Shown: in pieces, positions 6,958-14,956 of the stretch
How the letters are laid out: each line of letters begins with the position of its first letter
Position numbering within the stretch: position 1 is the first letter of the stretch
Assembly (NCBI GenBank): GCA_900754615.1
Contig: CAAEDN010000007.1
Coordinates: 1 to 22,559, forward strand
Direction of reading: 5' to 3'
DNA: 22,559 nucleotides
Source of the DNA: an uncultured Holdemanella sp.
Lineage (GTDB): Bacteria > Bacillota_I > Bacilli_A > Erysipelotrichales > Erysipelotrichaceae
Made by a program: the position numbers and the translations under genes
Notes under the pieces: generated by a model
The model's database searches: none
The model's input: the letters and a program-made list of their open reading frames with translations, nothing else
Told to the model about the DNA's origin: nothing

Positions 6958-8049
6958 ATGGCAGAGTTATCATTGCAGCATGTTGATAAAATATATGACA
7001 ACAATGTTCAGGCAGTATTTGACTTTAATTTAGAAGTTAAAGATAAAGAATTTATTGTTTTTGTAGGACCTAGTGGATGTGGAAAATCTACAACCCTACG
7101 TATGATTGCAGGTTTAGAAGAGATTAGTGCCGGTGATTTTTACATTGATGGAAAAAGAATGAATGACGTTGAGCCAAAAGATCGTGATATTGCGATGGTA
7201 TTCCAGTCTTATGCATTATATCCTCATATGAGTGTATATGAGAATATGGCATTTGGTTTGAAACTTCGTAAGTATAGTAAGGAAGAGATTGACAAGCGTG
7301 TACATGAGGCTGCACGAATTTTGGAAATTGAACCATATTTGGATCGTAAGCCAAAAGCTTTATCCGGTGGACAAAGACAACGTGTTGCCTTAGGTCGTGC
7401 TATTGTACGTAATGCGAAAGTATTTTTGATGGATGAGCCACTATCAAATTTGGATGCTAAGCTACGTGTACAAATGCGTTCAGAAATCATTCAACTTCAT
7501 GAACGTATTGGTGCAACAACAATTTATGTAACACACGATCAAACAGAAGCTATGACAATGGCAGATCGCATTGTTGTTATGAAGGGTGGGTATATCCAGC
7601 AGATTGGTACACCAAAAGAAATTTATAATAATCCTGCAAATTTGTTCGTAGCTGGATTCTTAGGGGCGCCGGCTACAAACTTTATCAAAGGTATTTATCA
7701 AAACGGATTCTTGAATGTGGATAATATGAAAATTGATATTCCTTTGATGTTTAGAGAAAAACTTTCTGCATATGAAGGAAAAGAAGTCATTATGGGAATT
7801 CGTCCAGAAGATTTGCACGGGGAAGGAATTGTTGCGGATACATATCCAAGTGCTAATTTTGATTTTGAAATTGAAGTTGCTGAGTTGTTGGGACATGAAT
7901 ATATTTTGCATGGTGCTTTAAATGGACAGAAGATGTGTGCTAAAGTAAATTCTCGTTTAGAGCCAGAAGCACATTCAACAATTAAATTAACAATGGACTT
8001 ATCAAAAGTACATTTCTTTGATATGGAAACAGAAAATAGAATTGACTAG
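6958..8049 (+). CDS. sugar ABC transporter ATPase (MsmK/UgpC family)
   Basis: This 363-aa nucleotide-binding subunit has Walker A GPSGCGKST (about residues 38-46), the Q-loop in MVFQSYALYPHMSV, signature LSGGQRQRVALGRA, Walker B VFLMDEPLSNLD and the H-loop in YVTHDQTEAM. The C-terminal 120 residues form the TOBE-type regulatory domain of MalK/MsmK proteins (MGIRPEDLH). It energises the two upstream permeases from the cytoplasmic face. Many Gram-positive sugar transporters share one distant MsmK, and as I recall the bifidobacterial LNB/GNB locus has no dedicated ATPase, so having it inside this operon is notable. AGGAGG precedes the ATG. Confidence 0.92.
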   Translation: MAELSLQHVDKIYDNNVQAVFDFNLEVKDKEFIVFVGPSGCGKSTTLRMIAGLEEISAGDFYIDGKRMNDVEPKDRDIAMVFQSYALYPHMSVYENMAFGLKLRKYSKEEIDKRVHEAARILEIEPYLDRKPKALSGGQRQRVALGRAIVRNAKVFLMDEPLSNLDAKLRVQMRSEIIQLHERIGATTIYVTHDQTEAMTMADRIVVMKGGYIQQIGTPKEIYNNPANLFVAGFLGAPATNFIKGIYQNGFLNVDNMKIDIPLMFREKLSAYEGKEVIMGIRPEDLHGEGIVADTYPSANFDFEIEVAELLGHEYILHGALNGQKMCAKVNSRLEPEAHSTIKLTMDLSKVHFFDMETENRID

Positions 8050-8066
8050 TTTAGGAGATAATAAAA

Positions 8067-10211
8067 ATGATTGAAACAGGCAGAGTAACTGTACCGACAG
8101 ATGTTGATGTAATTGATGCAACAATTGAGATTATTAATCGATGGAAGGCCGATGCAATCCGCGACTGTGATGGAACGGATATGCCAGAAGAATTACGTCA
8201 GATGGACATTAAGCAATATGCAACTTATTATACAACAAGAAAAGATAATGCATGGGCGAAAGCAAATCCAGATGAAATTCAACAAATGTATTTGATGAGT
8301 GATTTTGTAACGGCGCGTTCAACAGAGTTAAAAATCCAAATTATGCAGCATTTTTATAAAGATCAATTAAAGCCAAATATAAAAGATAATCATAGATGGT
8401 GGGAAGTAATTGATCGTACTACGGATGAAGTAGTTACAAATTGGGAATATGATGAAGAAACTTTAGAAGTAATCATTCATGATGCAATTCCATATCATGC
8501 ATATACAGTAAGTTTTTTAGCTTTCGTTATTTGGGATCCAGTGCATATGTATAATGCGCTAACAAATGATTGGAAAGACGAAGAGCATCAGATGACATAT
8601 GATGTTAGACAGCCAAAAACACAAAAATATGTATTGGATAAATTTAGAAGATTCTGTGAAGAAAGAGATGATGTAGATGTTGTACGATTTACAACATTCT
8701 TCCATCAATTTACTTTGCAGTTTGATGAAAAGGCACGTGAAAAATTTGTAGACTGGTTTGGATACAGTGCATCGGTTTCTCCATATATCTTGGAACAATT
8801 TGAAAAAGAAGTGGGTTATCCATTTAGAGCAGAATATATTATCAATAAAGGATTTAATAACTCAACTTTCTGTGTACCAACTAAAGAATATCGTGATTTC
8901 ATGGATTTCCAGCAGCGCGAAGTTTGTAAATTAGCTAAGAAATTTGTTGATATTTGTCATGAATATGGTAAAGAAGCTATGATGTTTTTAGGTGATCACT
9001 GGATTGGTACGGAACCATATGGAAAATATTTTGAATCCATTGGTTTAGATGCAGTAGTAGGTTCGGTTGGTTCAGGAACTACACTTCGATTGATTTCAGA
9101 TATTAAAGGCGTTAAATATACAGAAGGAAGATTCTTACCATACTTCTTTCCAGATGTTTTCCATGAAAATGGAGATCCATTAAAAGAAGCAAAAGTCAAT
9201 TGGGTAACGGCGCGTAGAGCTATTTTGCGTAGTCCAGTCGATCGAATTGGATATGGTGGATATTTGAAACTTGCTTTAGATTTCCCTGAATTTATTGATT
9301 ATATTGAAAAAGTATGTGATGAATTCCGTACTCTATATTCACATGTTAATCAGCAAGTTCCACATAACTTGTTAAAAGTCGGTGTTATCAATAGTTGGGG
9401 GGAACTTCGTCGCTGGGGAACACATCTAGTACACCATGCCATTTGGTATAAACAAATTTATTCATATACGGGCGTTATGGAGGCTTTGAGTGGTTTCCCA
9501 TTTGATGTTCGCTTTATCAGCTTTGATGATATTCGCAAAGATCCATCCATTTTAGAGGATATGGATGTTGTGATGAATATTGGTTCTGCCTATACTAGTT
9601 TTAGTGGTGGTGCAGAATTTGATGAAAAAGTCATCACAGCTTTACGCCGTTATGTAGATCAAGGTGGAGGATTCATTGGTGTTGGAGAACCAACTGCCAT
9701 TAATAGAAATGGAAAATACTTCACGCTATATGATGTTTTAGGTGTGGATAAAGAGTTAGGTTTTACAATGCATACAGACAAATATAATTGGGAAGTACAT
9801 CCAAATCATTTCATTACAGAACAGTTAGAACATGAAGATTGGGGAGAATGTATCAATGATGTATATGCATTACCAGATACAGAAATCTTGGCTGAAAAAG
9901 ATCTTCATGTCAACCTTGCGGTTAATGAATATGGAAAAGGACGTGGTGTTTATATGAATGGTCTTCCTTTCAGTTTTGAAAATGTAAGACTTTTATATCG
10001 TGCTATTTTCTATGCAGCCCACAAAGAAGATGAGATGAAACGTTGGTATTCAGAGAACTATAATGTGGATGTAAATGTATATCCATCAACAAACAGCTTC
10101 TGTGTCGTAAATAATACGTATGAACCACAAACAACAACAATCTACAAAGGAGATGGTTCAAGTTTTGAAGTTGAATTGGATGCATGTGAAATTCAATGGT
10201 TTGAAATCTAA
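8067..10211 (+). CDS. lnpA: GH112 1,3-beta-galactosyl-N-acetylhexosamine phosphorylase
   Basis: This 714-aa intracellular phosphorylase reversibly cleaves a beta-galactoside with inorganic phosphate, giving alpha-galactose-1-phosphate and the acceptor sugar. The family is recognised from its N-terminus (TGRVTVPTDVDVIDATIEII, then WKADAIRDCDGTDMPEE) and from the active-site block MFLGDHWIGTEPYG. Asp310 of that block aligns with the proposed general acid of bifidobacterial LNB phosphorylase. Length and layout fit: a TIM barrel, a Rossmann-like domain with an IGVGEPTAI loop near residue 540, and a C-terminal beta domain. GH112 also contains GNB-preferring enzymes and galactosyl-rhamnose phosphorylases. 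An LNB/GNB substrate is favoured by the transporter and the nearby Leloir genes, but specificity is not provable here. AGGAG lies 12 bases before the ATG. It is the last gene of the operon. Confidence 0.88.
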   Translation: MIETGRVTVPTDVDVIDATIEIINRWKADAIRDCDGTDMPEELRQMDIKQYATYYTTRKDNAWAKANPDEIQQMYLMSDFVTARSTELKIQIMQHFYKDQLKPNIKDNHRWWEVIDRTTDEVVTNWEYDEETLEVIIHDAIPYHAYTVSFLAFVIWDPVHMYNALTNDWKDEEHQMTYDVRQPKTQKYVLDKFRRFCEERDDVDVVRFTTFFHQFTLQFDEKAREKFVDWFGYSASVSPYILEQFEKEVGYPFRAEYIINKGFNNSTFCVPTKEYRDFMDFQQREVCKLAKKFVDICHEYGKEAMMFLGDHWIGTEPYGKYFESIGLDAVVGSVGSGTTLRLISDIKGVKYTEGRFLPYFFPDVFHENGDPLKEAKVNWVTARRAILRSPVDRIGYGGYLKLALDFPEFIDYIEKVCDEFRTLYSHVNQQVPHNLLKVGVINSWGELRRWGTHLVHHAIWYKQIYSYTGVMEALSGFPFDVRFISFDDIRKDPSILEDMDVVMNIGSAYTSFSGGAEFDEKVITALRRYVDQGGGFIGVGEPTAINRNGKYFTLYDVLGVDKELGFTMHTDKYNWEVHPNHFITEQLEHEDWGECINDVYALPDTEILAEKDLHVNLAVNEYGKGRGVYMNGLPFSFENVRLLYRAIFYAAHKEDEMKRWYSENYNVDVNVYPSTNSFCVVNNTYEPQTTTIYKGDGSSFEVELDACEIQWFEI

Positions 10212-10261
10212 AAAGAATAAATGAATGAGCATCAATATGAATAATTAATTGATGAAATAAA

Positions 10262-10331
10262 AAAAGTGGAGATTTAGTAAAGATATACCCAAGTCAAGTG
10301 GACTTAAAGAATATCAAAAATCTCCACTTTT
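10262..10331. terminator. bidirectional terminator between lnpA and the HMA-protein gene
   Basis: AAAAGTGGAGATTT (10262-10275) is the exact complement of AAATCTCCACTTTT (10318-10331). Inside the loop, GATAT/ATATC and AAGTC/GACTT can also pair. Poly-A on the left and poly-T on the right serve both convergent genes. Nothing else is visible in 10212-10332. Confidence 0.8.
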
Positions 10332-10332
10332 G

Positions 10333-10692
10333 TTATAACTCTCTTGAAACATATCCTACATTTGATAGGGCTTGGATTAACTCACCAGCCGGATGATTTT
10401 GTTTAGAAAGAATTGTAACAGTATTACTATCTGTATTTACTTTAGCGTAATATCCTTCTTGAGTGTTGAATGCATTTTCAATGGTATGTACACAATTTTG
10501 ACAATGAATATCATATACTTTTAAAACAGTTTTATAAGGGTAATGATTTTTATTTTTATCTTTTACCTTAACTTTTTTTATGGTTTCACTGCCACCGCAA
10601 CATCCTGAGGTGGCTCTTTTTTTAGTGGAGCGGATACCAATAATGATGATAACAATAAGAATGATACTGATAATCAGTGTTGAAATATTCAT
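10333..10692 (-). CDS. membrane-anchored HMA metal-binding protein with CCGG motif
   Basis: This 119-aa protein begins with one hydrophobic helix (residues 4-20) and a basic stretch (RSTKKR). A Cys-pair motif SGCCGG (Cys31, Cys32) and a short charged linker follow. From about residue 55 there is a heavy-metal-associated domain with the CxxC loop HCQNC (Cys64, Cys67), ending in the usual GYVSREL strand. The N-terminal half resembles FeoB-associated Cys-rich proteins such as the one at 13445-13639. The C-terminal half resembles CopZ or the N-terminal domains of metal ATPases. It diverges from feoA, and its promoter overlaps a degenerate iron box. A role in handling a metal beside FeoB is inferred. 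Cu or Zn binding is the obvious alternative for a CxxC HMA domain. GGGAGG precedes the ATG. Confidence 0.75.
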   Translation of the reverse strand: MNISTLIISIILIVIIIIGIRSTKKRATSGCCGGSETIKKVKVKDKNKNHYPYKTVLKVYDIHCQNCVHTIENAFNTQEGYYAKVNTDSNTVTILSKQNHPAGELIQALSNVGYVSREL

Positions 10693-10715
10693 GTATTTCC
10701 TCCCTTATTAAATTA

Positions 10716-10746
10716 AAAATACATCAAAAAGTTAGATATGTCAAAC
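10716..10746 (-). promoter_or_regulatory. promoter and degenerate iron box of the HMA-protein gene
   Basis: On the minus strand, TTGACA (10744-10739), a 17-base spacer and TATTTT (10721-10716) lead to the gene at 10692. GTTAGA-N4-TCAAAC on the plus strand (10731-10746) is a one-mismatch copy of the feoA operator half GTTAGA-N4-TCTAAC. It covers the -35 box, which would link this gene to the feo switch. Confidence 0.5.
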
Positions 10747-10771
10747 TGAGTTAATTGTGTATAACTTTTTG

Positions 10772-10800
10772 TTGACATCATCGAATAGTAAGAGTACACT
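10772..10800 (+). promoter_or_regulatory. feo operon promoter
   Basis: A perfect TTGACA (10772-10777), a 17-base spacer and TACACT (10795-10800) lie upstream of feoA1. The -10 box runs directly into the operator, in the same register as at the fez promoter (TACACTAACT here, TATACTAACT there). Confidence 0.75.
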
Positions 10801-10822
10801 AACTGTGTTAGAATAGTCTAAC
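10799..10822. promoter_or_regulatory. DtxR/IdeR-like iron box, feo operon
   Basis: There are two adjoining inverted repeats: CTAAC-TGT-GTTAG (10799-10811) and GTTAGA-ATAG-TCTAAC (10807-10822). The second contains TTAG-N6-CTAA, the core shape of known DtxR/IdeR sites. Position over the -10 box and start point predicts iron-dependent repression. No regulator gene of this family lies in the window. Confidence 0.7.
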
Positions 10823-10836
10823 CAGGAGGTTTCGAT

Positions 10837-11046
10837 ATGCCATTATCTTTTGCAGATTTAAATTCAGTCAATACAATAAAGAAAATTGGTGGTTCAAAAG
10901 AACAGCAGCGTCACTTAGAAAACTTGGGTTTTGTACCTGGCAGTGTGATTGTGGTTGTGAGTAAAACCAATGGAAATGTAATTGTGAATGTTAAAGATGT
11001 TCGAATAGCCATTAGTGAAGAACTCGCAAGAAAGATTCTGGTATAG
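10837..11046 (+). CDS. feoA: ferrous iron transport protein A, first copy
   Basis: This 69-aa FeoA-type SH3-like protein has the usual pattern of a hydroxylated N-terminus, GGSKEQQRHLENLGFVPGSVIVVVSK, and a final strand VRIAISEELARKI. It is a small cytoplasmic partner of FeoB thought to adjust its transport or GTPase activity. It is the first gene of the feo operon, with CAGGAGG before the ATG, and lies 12 bases ahead of a second feoA-like gene. The two copies differ clearly in sequence, so they are ancient paralogues rather than a recent duplication. Confidence 0.9.
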   Translation: MPLSFADLNSVNTIKKIGGSKEQQRHLENLGFVPGSVIVVVSKTNGNVIVNVKDVRIAISEELARKILV

Positions 11047-11058
11047 AAAGGAGTAATT

Positions 11059-11277
11059 ATGACTTTAAAGGAAGTTTCAGTTGGCCAAACAGTGACTGTA
11101 AAGAAATTGTCTGGTCAAGGAGCGACAAAACGAAGAATTATGGATATGGGAATTACGAAGGGTGTTGGTATTACAGTTCAAAAGGTAGCACCATTAGGAG
11201 ATCCTATTGAATTAACTGTTCGTGGATATCAATTATCCATTCGTAAAGCCGATGCAGAAATGATTGAAGTAGAGTAA
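11059..11277 (+). CDS. feoA: ferrous iron transport protein A, second copy
   Basis: This 72-aa FeoA-domain protein shows the family pattern well: TLKEVSVGQTVTVKKL, then GATKRRIMDMGITKGVGITVQKVAPLGDPIELTVRGYQLSIRKADA. This copy looks closer to the canonical family than the first. It lies between the other feoA and feoB, with AAAGGAG before the ATG, and presumably contacts FeoB at the cytoplasmic face of the membrane. Confidence 0.93.
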   Translation: MTLKEVSVGQTVTVKKLSGQGATKRRIMDMGITKGVGITVQKVAPLGDPIELTVRGYQLSIRKADAEMIEVE

Positions 11278-11299
11278 AGTAAAAAAACAGGAGGGAATT

Positions 11300-13426
11300 A
11301 TGTCGATTCAAGTAGCGTTAGCCGGTAACCCTAACTGTGGTAAAACCACATTATTTAATGGTTTAACAGGAGCTACACAATATGTAGGAAACTGGCCAGG
11401 GGTAACTGTTGAAAAAAAAGAAGGAAAGTATAAGGAAGACAAAGATATTAAAATTACGGATTTGCCCGGTATTTATTCATTATCACCATACACTTTGGAA
11501 GAGGTCGTATCTCGTGAATTTTTGTTAAATGGAAATGTGGATGTTGTTTTAAACATCATTGATGGTTCTAACTTAGAAAGAAACTTATTTCTAACAACAC
11601 AAATTTTGGAGTTAGGTATTCCAACTGTTGTCGCAATCAATATGTTGGATGTCATCGAAAAAAGAAAAGATACAATTGACTATAAAAAGTTATCAAAAGA
11701 ATTAGGATGTCCAGTATTACCAATTTCCGCATTGAAAAATACAGGAATCCAAGAGTTGATGACAGAAGTTAAAAAGGCTGCAAAGACTCAATTTTCAGTT
11801 AAAAATATTTATGCAGGTAAAGTATTGAATGCGTTAAATTCAATTGAAACAAGTTTACCAGCAAGTATTGAAACAAACCGCCGTTTCTTCTATGCTGTCA
11901 AATTATTTGAAAGAGACGACAAAATTGAAGCAGCTATCAAAACAAAGGCAGATGCAAGTGTGATTGAAGCTGTTGAAAAGTCAATGGATGATGATAGTGA
12001 ATCAATTATTACAGATGCTCGTTATACATATATCACAAGTGTAATCAAGGATTGTTACAAAAAGGGATCAAAAGAAGTGTTGACGACTTCAGATAAAATT
12101 GACCGTTTCGTCACAAACCGTGTTTTGGCCCTTCCAATCTTTGCGGTAGTAATGTGGTTTGTATATTATATTTCTGTAACTACAGTAGGAACGATTGTAA
12201 CAGACTGGACAAATGATGTCTTGTTTGGTGAAATTATTCCTCCTGCAGTGGATAGTTTCTTAACTTCAATTCAATGTGCAGATTGGTTACATGGATTGAT
12301 CGTGGATGGTATTATTGGTGGTGTAGGTGCTGTCATTGGCTTTGTACCACAGATGTTAGTATTATTCTTCTTCTTAGCTATCTTGGAAGATTGTGGATAT
12401 ATGGCACGTGTTGCCTTTATCATGGACCGTATTTTCCGTAAGTTTGGATTATCAGGAAAATCATTTATTCCTATGTTGATTGGTACAGGTTGTGGTGTGC
12501 CTGCTGTTATGGCAAGTCGTACCATTGAAAGTGATCGTGATCGTAAGATGACAATCATGACAACTACATTCATTCCTTGTGGTGCAAAAATGCCAATCAT
12601 TGGTTTAATTGCCGGTGCTATTTTCCATGGTGCTAGCTGGGTAGCTCCAAGTGCTTACTTTGTAGGTATGGCAGCTGTTATTATTTCTGGTATTATGTTA
12701 AAGAAGACAAAATTATTTGCCGGAGACCCTGCTCCATTCGTAATGGAAATGCCTGCTTATCACATGCCTCGTGCAGTTAACGTATTGAGAAGTATGTGGG
12801 AGCGTGGTTCAAGCTTTATTAAAAAGGCTGGAACAATTATCTTATTATCTACAATCGTATTATGGTTCTTACAAGGATTTGGATGGGAAAAAGGTGGATT
12901 TGGCATGGTTGATGATATTGATCATTCAATTCTATCTTCAATTGGACAAACATTCGCATGGATCTTCTCGCCACTTGGATGGGGTGATTGGAAAGCGGCT
13001 GTTGCTAGTGTAACAGGATTGATTGCCAAAGAAAACGTTGTCGCAACATTTGGCCAATTGTATGGTTTTGCCGAAGTTGCTGAAGAGGGTAATGAATTCT
13101 GGGGTCAATTATCTGCAAGCTTTACACCATTAGCTGCCTATTCATTTATGGTATTTAACTTATTGTGTGCTCCATGTTTTGCGGCAATGGGAGCTATCAA
13201 GCGTGAAATGAATAATACAAAATGGTTCTGGATCGCAATTGGATATCAATGTGGATTTGCCTATGTATGTTCATTGATTGTTTACCAATTAGGAAGCTTA
13301 ATCAATGGAGGTTCATTTGGTCTTGGAACAATTGTAGGATTTATCTTATTGATTGGTTTGATCTATCTATTGGTTCGTCCATCAAAAGAAAGTGATACTG
13401 CAGAAGTTGAATTTGCGGTAAAATAA
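11300..13426 (+). CDS. feoB: ferrous iron transporter FeoB
   Basis: This 708-aa protein imports Fe(II) across the cytoplasmic membrane. The N-terminal G domain has all five motifs: G1 GNPNCGKT (residues 8-15), G2 in WPGVTVE, G3 DLPG, G4 INMLD (the D-type variant common in FeoB) and G5 SALK. A helical spacer domain (about 170-265) follows, then a membrane part with two inverted Gate repeats: GTGCGVPAVMASRTIE and LCAPCFAAMGAIKRE. Length is normal for Gram-positive FeoB. AGGAGGG lies before the ATG. It is co-transcribed with two feoA genes and a Cys-rich partner, under an iron-box promoter at 10772-10822. Presence of Feo suggests an anoxic or low-oxygen habitat where Fe(II) is available. Confidence 0.97.
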   Translation: MSIQVALAGNPNCGKTTLFNGLTGATQYVGNWPGVTVEKKEGKYKEDKDIKITDLPGIYSLSPYTLEEVVSREFLLNGNVDVVLNIIDGSNLERNLFLTTQILELGIPTVVAINMLDVIEKRKDTIDYKKLSKELGCPVLPISALKNTGIQELMTEVKKAAKTQFSVKNIYAGKVLNALNSIETSLPASIETNRRFFYAVKLFERDDKIEAAIKTKADASVIEAVEKSMDDDSESIITDARYTYITSVIKDCYKKGSKEVLTTSDKIDRFVTNRVLALPIFAVVMWFVYYISVTTVGTIVTDWTNDVLFGEIIPPAVDSFLTSIQCADWLHGLIVDGIIGGVGAVIGFVPQMLVLFFFLAILEDCGYMARVAFIMDRIFRKFGLSGKSFIPMLIGTGCGVPAVMASRTIESDRDRKMTIMTTTFIPCGAKMPIIGLIAGAIFHGASWVAPSAYFVGMAAVIISGIMLKKTKLFAGDPAPFVMEMPAYHMPRAVNVLRSMWERGSSFIKKAGTIILLSTIVLWFLQGFGWEKGGFGMVDDIDHSILSSIGQTFAWIFSPLGWGDWKAAVASVTGLIAKENVVATFGQLYGFAEVAEEGNEFWGQLSASFTPLAAYSFMVFNLLCAPCFAAMGAIKREMNNTKWFWIAIGYQCGFAYVCSLIVYQLGSLINGGSFGLGTIVGFILLIGLIYLLVRPSKESDTAEVEFAVK

Positions 13427-13444
13427 ATATAAAGGAGGGATTTC

Positions 13445-13639
13445 ATGAATCTATCAACGTTTCTAGTTTTATTAGTAGTGTGTGCCTGTGCAGGTTTAGC
13501 TTGTCGAAGCATTTATAAAGATAAAAAGAGTGGAAAATCAAGTTGTGGTGGCAGTTGTGGACATTGTGGCAGTCATTCGATGTGTGAAAATCCCAAAGCA
13601 TTTTTTGAACAAATAAAAAAAGAACAATTTAGTAAATAA
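13445..13639 (+). CDS. FeoB-associated Cys-rich membrane protein
   Basis: This 64-aa protein starts with one hydrophobic helix (residues 4-20) containing Cys13, Cys15 and Cys20. A basic segment follows, then a Cys/Gly cluster SSCGGSCGHCGSHSMC (Cys34, 38, 41, 47). This is the layout of the FeoB-associated Cys-rich protein family found at the end of many Firmicute feo operons. Its role is unproven, but metal binding or replacement of FeoC is usually assumed. AAAGGAGGG precedes the ATG, 18 bases after feoB. A terminator begins at its stop codon. Confidence 0.85.
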   Translation: MNLSTFLVLLVVCACAGLACRSIYKDKKSGKSSCGGSCGHCGSHSMCENPKAFFEQIKKEQFSK

Positions 13640-13665
13640 GAGCATCGAAAGGTGCTCTTTCTTTT
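13638..13665 (+). terminator. feo operon terminator
   Basis: AAGAGCA (13638-13644) pairs with TGCTCTT (13653-13659) around an 8-base loop, followed by TCTTTT. The stem overlaps the stop codon of the last feo gene. Confidence 0.75.
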
Positions 13666-13673
13666 GGTATAAT
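13665..13673 (+). promoter_or_regulatory. extended -10 promoter of the aminopeptidase gene
   Basis: TGGTATAAT (13665-13673) is a perfect extended -10 element, immediately after the feo terminator. There is no good -35 box, which is usual for this promoter type. The start codon lies 24 bases downstream. Confidence 0.6.
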
Positions 13674-13696
13674 AAGAGCTAGAATCGAGGAAATGA

Positions 13697-14929
13697 ATGA
13701 TGAATTTAAAAGAAAAATATGCAGACTTAATTGTTCGTTCAGGATTGAATGTTCAAAAGGATCAAATTGTTGTAATTCGTGCAAGCGTAGAGATGAATGA
13801 GTTTGTTCGTCTTGTAGCTCATGCGTGCTTTGAAGCAGGGGCTAAAGATGTAGTTGTTAGGTATAGTGATGATGAAATCAATCGTTTACGCTATCAAGCA
13901 GGCAATCGCATGCCTTATGATTATGAAGCACAGTTCTATAATGAAACAGCCTTGAAAGGTGCTTGTTATTTAAGCTTAGTTGGAGAAGATCCAGATGCTA
14001 TGAAGGGTGTGGATCCTAAGTTATTGTCAAATTATTCAAAAACATTAAGAGGAATGACAAAGCCTTATCGAGATAAATTAGATTATTTAAAATCATCTTG
14101 GTGTGTGGCAAGTGTTCCAACTTTGGCTTGGGCAAAAAAAGTATATCCAGATTCAAAAGATCCAGTTTCCGATTTATGGGATGCAGTTTTAAAAATCAAT
14201 CGTATAAATGAAAAAGATGCGATTGAAAACTGGAACGAGCATCGTGCTTCTTTTGAAAAACGTGTAAATATATTGAATCATTTAGACATTGAAAGTGTAC
14301 ATTATAAAAATGCATTAGGTACGGATTTAATAGTCGAATTACCAGAGGGCTATGTATTTGCGGGTGGTGGCTCTTTCTTAGAAAATGGATTATACTATTT
14401 CCCAAATATTCCTACGGAAGAAATTTTTTCAGCTCCAAAAAAGACAGGGGTAAATGGAAAATTATATAGTGCGTTACCTTTGGCATATAATGGTGCTGTT
14501 GTAAGAGATTTCTGGTTTGAATTTAAGAATGGCCAAGTTGTTGATTATGATGCTAAGGAAGGTAAAGATGTTTTAACTAGTATTTTAGATACGGACGAAG
14601 GAGCTAAATACTTAGGTGAAATCGCATTGGTTCCTTATGGTTCTCCTATAAGTGCATTAGATACATTGTTCTATGAAACATTGATTGATGAAAATGCTTC
14701 TTGTCATTTTGCCTTGGGTGCAAGTTATAATGAGTGTATTGAAAATGGCTTAGAAATGAGCGAAGAAGAGTTACTAGAACATGGTATGAATCAGTCTTTT
14801 ACACATGTAGATTTTATGGTTGGTACGAGTGATTTATCGATTGAAGCTACATTAAAAAATGGGGAAAGCATCTCTATTTTTAAAGATGGGAAATATACCA
14901 GTGAATTTGACGAATATTCATTAAATTAG
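13697..14929 (+). CDS. M29-family metalloaminopeptidase (AmpS/PepS type)
   Basis: This 410-aa cytoplasmic aminopeptidase of the thermophilic-aminopeptidase family removes N-terminal residues from peptides. The N-terminal domain (EKYADLIVRSGLNVQKDQIVVIRASVE) is typical. The metal-binding C-terminal half shows conserved acidic and histidine positions in IPTEEIFSAPKK, ASCHFALGASY and HVDFMVGTSDLSI, the usual ligands for the paired metal ions in this family. Two adjacent ATG codons (13697, 13700) follow GAGGA. The second has the better spacing, a difference of one Met. The gene sits alone between the feo terminator and a gene with its own predicted promoter, and its link to the neighbours is not apparent. 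Confidence 0.9.
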   Translation: MMNLKEKYADLIVRSGLNVQKDQIVVIRASVEMNEFVRLVAHACFEAGAKDVVVRYSDDEINRLRYQAGNRMPYDYEAQFYNETALKGACYLSLVGEDPDAMKGVDPKLLSNYSKTLRGMTKPYRDKLDYLKSSWCVASVPTLAWAKKVYPDSKDPVSDLWDAVLKINRINEKDAIENWNEHRASFEKRVNILNHLDIESVHYKNALGTDLIVELPEGYVFAGGGSFLENGLYYFPNIPTEEIFSAPKKTGVNGKLYSALPLAYNGAVVRDFWFEFKNGQVVDYDAKEGKDVLTSILDTDEGAKYLGEIALVPYGSPISALDTLFYETLIDENASCHFALGASYNECIENGLEMSEEELLEHGMNQSFTHVDFMVGTSDLSIEATLKNGESISIFKDGKYTSEFDEYSLN

Positions 14930-14935
14930 TACAAT
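14907..14935 (+). promoter_or_regulatory. promoter for the DUF2812-like gene
   Basis: TTGACG (14907-14912), a 17-base spacer and TACAAT (14930-14935) lie across the end of the aminopeptidase gene. They end 21 bases before the next ATG, so that gene can be transcribed on its own. Confidence 0.5.
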
Positions 14936-14956
14936 GTTATAGTTGGAGGGATATTT

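Noticed and set aside
12271..12600. 109-aa minus-strand ORF inside feoB
   Set aside because: It lies wholly within the strongly conserved FeoB membrane domain and has no start signals.
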